From Acetatifactor sp. (GTDB taxonomy: Bacteria > Bacillota > Clostridia > Lachnospirales > Lachnospiraceae): a stretch of 6,885 nt of DNA. Below, piece by piece: positions 6,071 to 6,885 of the stretch. How positions within the stretch are numbered: the first letter of the stretch is position 1; each line of letters begins with the position of its first letter. The notes beneath the pieces are model-generated. The model was not told the origin of the DNA and did no database searches. It saw only the letters and a list, made by a program, of their open reading frames with translations. The DNA lies in the NCBI GenBank assembly GCA_024699575.1, contig JAILPF010000388.1, forward strand, positions 1-6,885, read 5' to 3'. Position numbers and translations under genes: made by a program.

Positions 6071-6885
6071 TTATTTATTGGATTCAATCACCTTTGACAA
6101 AAATTCCTCATTGGATTCAAAAACAAAGGCGTAGTATGTTCTGTCTATTGGTTCAGAAGTTCGGTATATCTGGCTATTGTTCTCTGCATTTTTGTACTGA
6201 ACTAGTTCGCAATTTAATGAAGCTTTTACTTCCTCCAATGTCATTCCAATGGAAAACTTCCCATTCCGGTTTTGCCCTATTTGTATATCAATCTGGTATA
6301 AACATTTATTATCGTCAAAATATAATAAATAACTATTATCGTCAATGGTTATTAACTTTTCCACTAATTCATCATCGGTGCCTTCTACAGGAAGCAAGGT
6401 CTTGTAATATTCCATTTTATTCCGAGACAATATTTCTTCCACTTCTGCCATTGAACTGCCCCACTGCAATTCATTTAACATAGAAACGGCAGCCTCTTTG
6501 GAATAATCTTCAGCATTAATCGGAACGAAACTATCTGCATATATCTCAATACTGGGCTGAGCCAATTCTTCGGATGTTTCAATTGATTTTTCTTTTTCAC
6601 CTAAATTCATTCCTGCTGCTAATATCGTACCATCGTTTAATTTTGCAAAAATATTAAAATCATATTTCCGATCCTCCAACGCTTCAACCCAAACCATTGA
6701 TACATCGTCTAATACCTTGGTAGGAATACGTACGTAATCATCTTCTCCTGTTTCAACACCGCATCCACCTAGAATATTTAATCCCCAGGTATACAATTCT
6801 CCGGTTGCTGTAATTGCTGCACCATGCTGATCACCTGTTACGGCATATGCACAATTATCAAGAATTTTTTTGGGAGAATTATATA
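6071..6885 (-). CDS. RCC1-repeat protein with C-terminal SmpA/BLIP-like region (5' part outside window)
   Basis: The minus-strand frame is open from the right window edge to the TAA at 6071-6073, giving 270 visible residues. The N-terminus is missing, and a TTG at 6796 is an internal codon rather than a start, because RCC1 sequence continues upstream of it. Visible residues 1-60 carry a clear RCC1-type repeat: KKILDN, then a Gly-Asp-Gln-His-Gly-Ala turn, then ATGELYTWGLN. A more divergent repeat ends with KLNDGTILAAGMN (about 81-93). After an acidic linker, the last 135 residues contain ELQWGSSMAEVEEIL (138-152) and FSIGMTLEEVKASL (210-223). This G-x-S/T-x-x-E-V pattern is seen at the start of SmpA/OmlA and BLIP-like modules, here apparently twice. 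RCC1 propellers mediate protein binding, and a surface or secreted role is inferred but unproven because any signal peptide is out of view. GC is about 35%. Confidence 0.8.
   Translation of the reverse strand, partial: YNSPKKILDNCAYAVTGDQHGAAITATGELYTWGLNILGGCGVETGEDDYVRIPTKVLDDVSMVWVEALEDRKYDFNIFAKLNDGTILAAGMNLGEKEKSIETSEELAQPSIEIYADSFVPINAEDYSKEAAVSMLNELQWGSSMAEVEEILSRNKMEYYKTLLPVEGTDDELVEKLITIDDNSYLLYFDDNKCLYQIDIQIGQNRNGKFSIGMTLEEVKASLNCELVQYKNAENNSQIYRTSEPIDRTYYAFVFESNEEFLSKVIESNK

Noticed and set aside
6094..6483. Plus-strand open frame of 129 codons
   Set aside because: It is the opposite strand of the RCC1/BLIP-like coding sequence; the product lacks recognisable structure and its start has no Shine-Dalgarno site.
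1..6885. CRISPR array, tRNA, rRNA, insertion sequence or attachment site
   Set aside because: No regularly spaced repeats, no tRNA-like cloverleaf or CCA end, no transposase or integrase motif and no terminal inverted repeats were seen.

Overview
The window looks like a chromosomal segment from a low-to-mid GC Gram-positive anaerobe of the Clostridia, most likely a Lachnospiraceae-type gut bacterium. The evidence is the strong AAGGAGG-like ribosome binding sites, a lipoprotein signal with a short Firmicutes-style lipobox, the four-gene BMP-type transporter layout known from Bacillus nupNOPQ, and the wording of the proteins. The genus call is inference from recalled protein style, not from a search.

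Layout. Positions 2-328 hold the 3' end of an unrecognised plus-strand gene that begins outside the window. A perfect-stem terminator (351-380) closes it, and a sigma-A-like promoter (379-407) starts almost on top of that terminator. This promoter drives the main content, positions 449-5234: a complete ABC importer of the BMP/NupNOPQ class. It comprises a lipid-anchored binding protein (449-1624), a double-cassette ATPase (1664-3199) and two permeases (3196-4299 and 4296-5234). The last three genes are joined by ATGA overlaps. A very long hairpin terminator (5245-5293) ends the operon.

From about 5300 the base composition falls from about 49% GC to about 35% GC (hand count of sampled 60-base lines), and the content becomes accessory in character. 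A small plus-strand gene (5427-5984) encodes a 185-residue protein that appears to consist of two SH3-like beta modules with no catalytic domain and no export signal. A perfect 14-bp palindrome lies between its likely promoter and its start. Facing it is the 3' part of a minus-strand gene (6071-6885, running off the right edge) that joins RCC1-type beta-propeller repeats to a C-terminal region with two SmpA/BLIP-like 'G-x-S/T-x-x-E-V' elements. A hairpin sits between the two convergent genes.

How the parts work together. The binding protein captures a solute, very probably a nucleoside, outside the membrane and delivers it to the two-permease channel. Transport is powered by the ATPase, whose second cassette is degenerate, so only one composite ATP site looks competent. 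No nucleoside-catabolic gene is linked. The right-hand accessory genes show no visible functional connection to the transporter. The transporter is well-known biology. The least explained parts are the palindrome-controlled SH3-like orphan and the RCC1/BLIP-like fusion.
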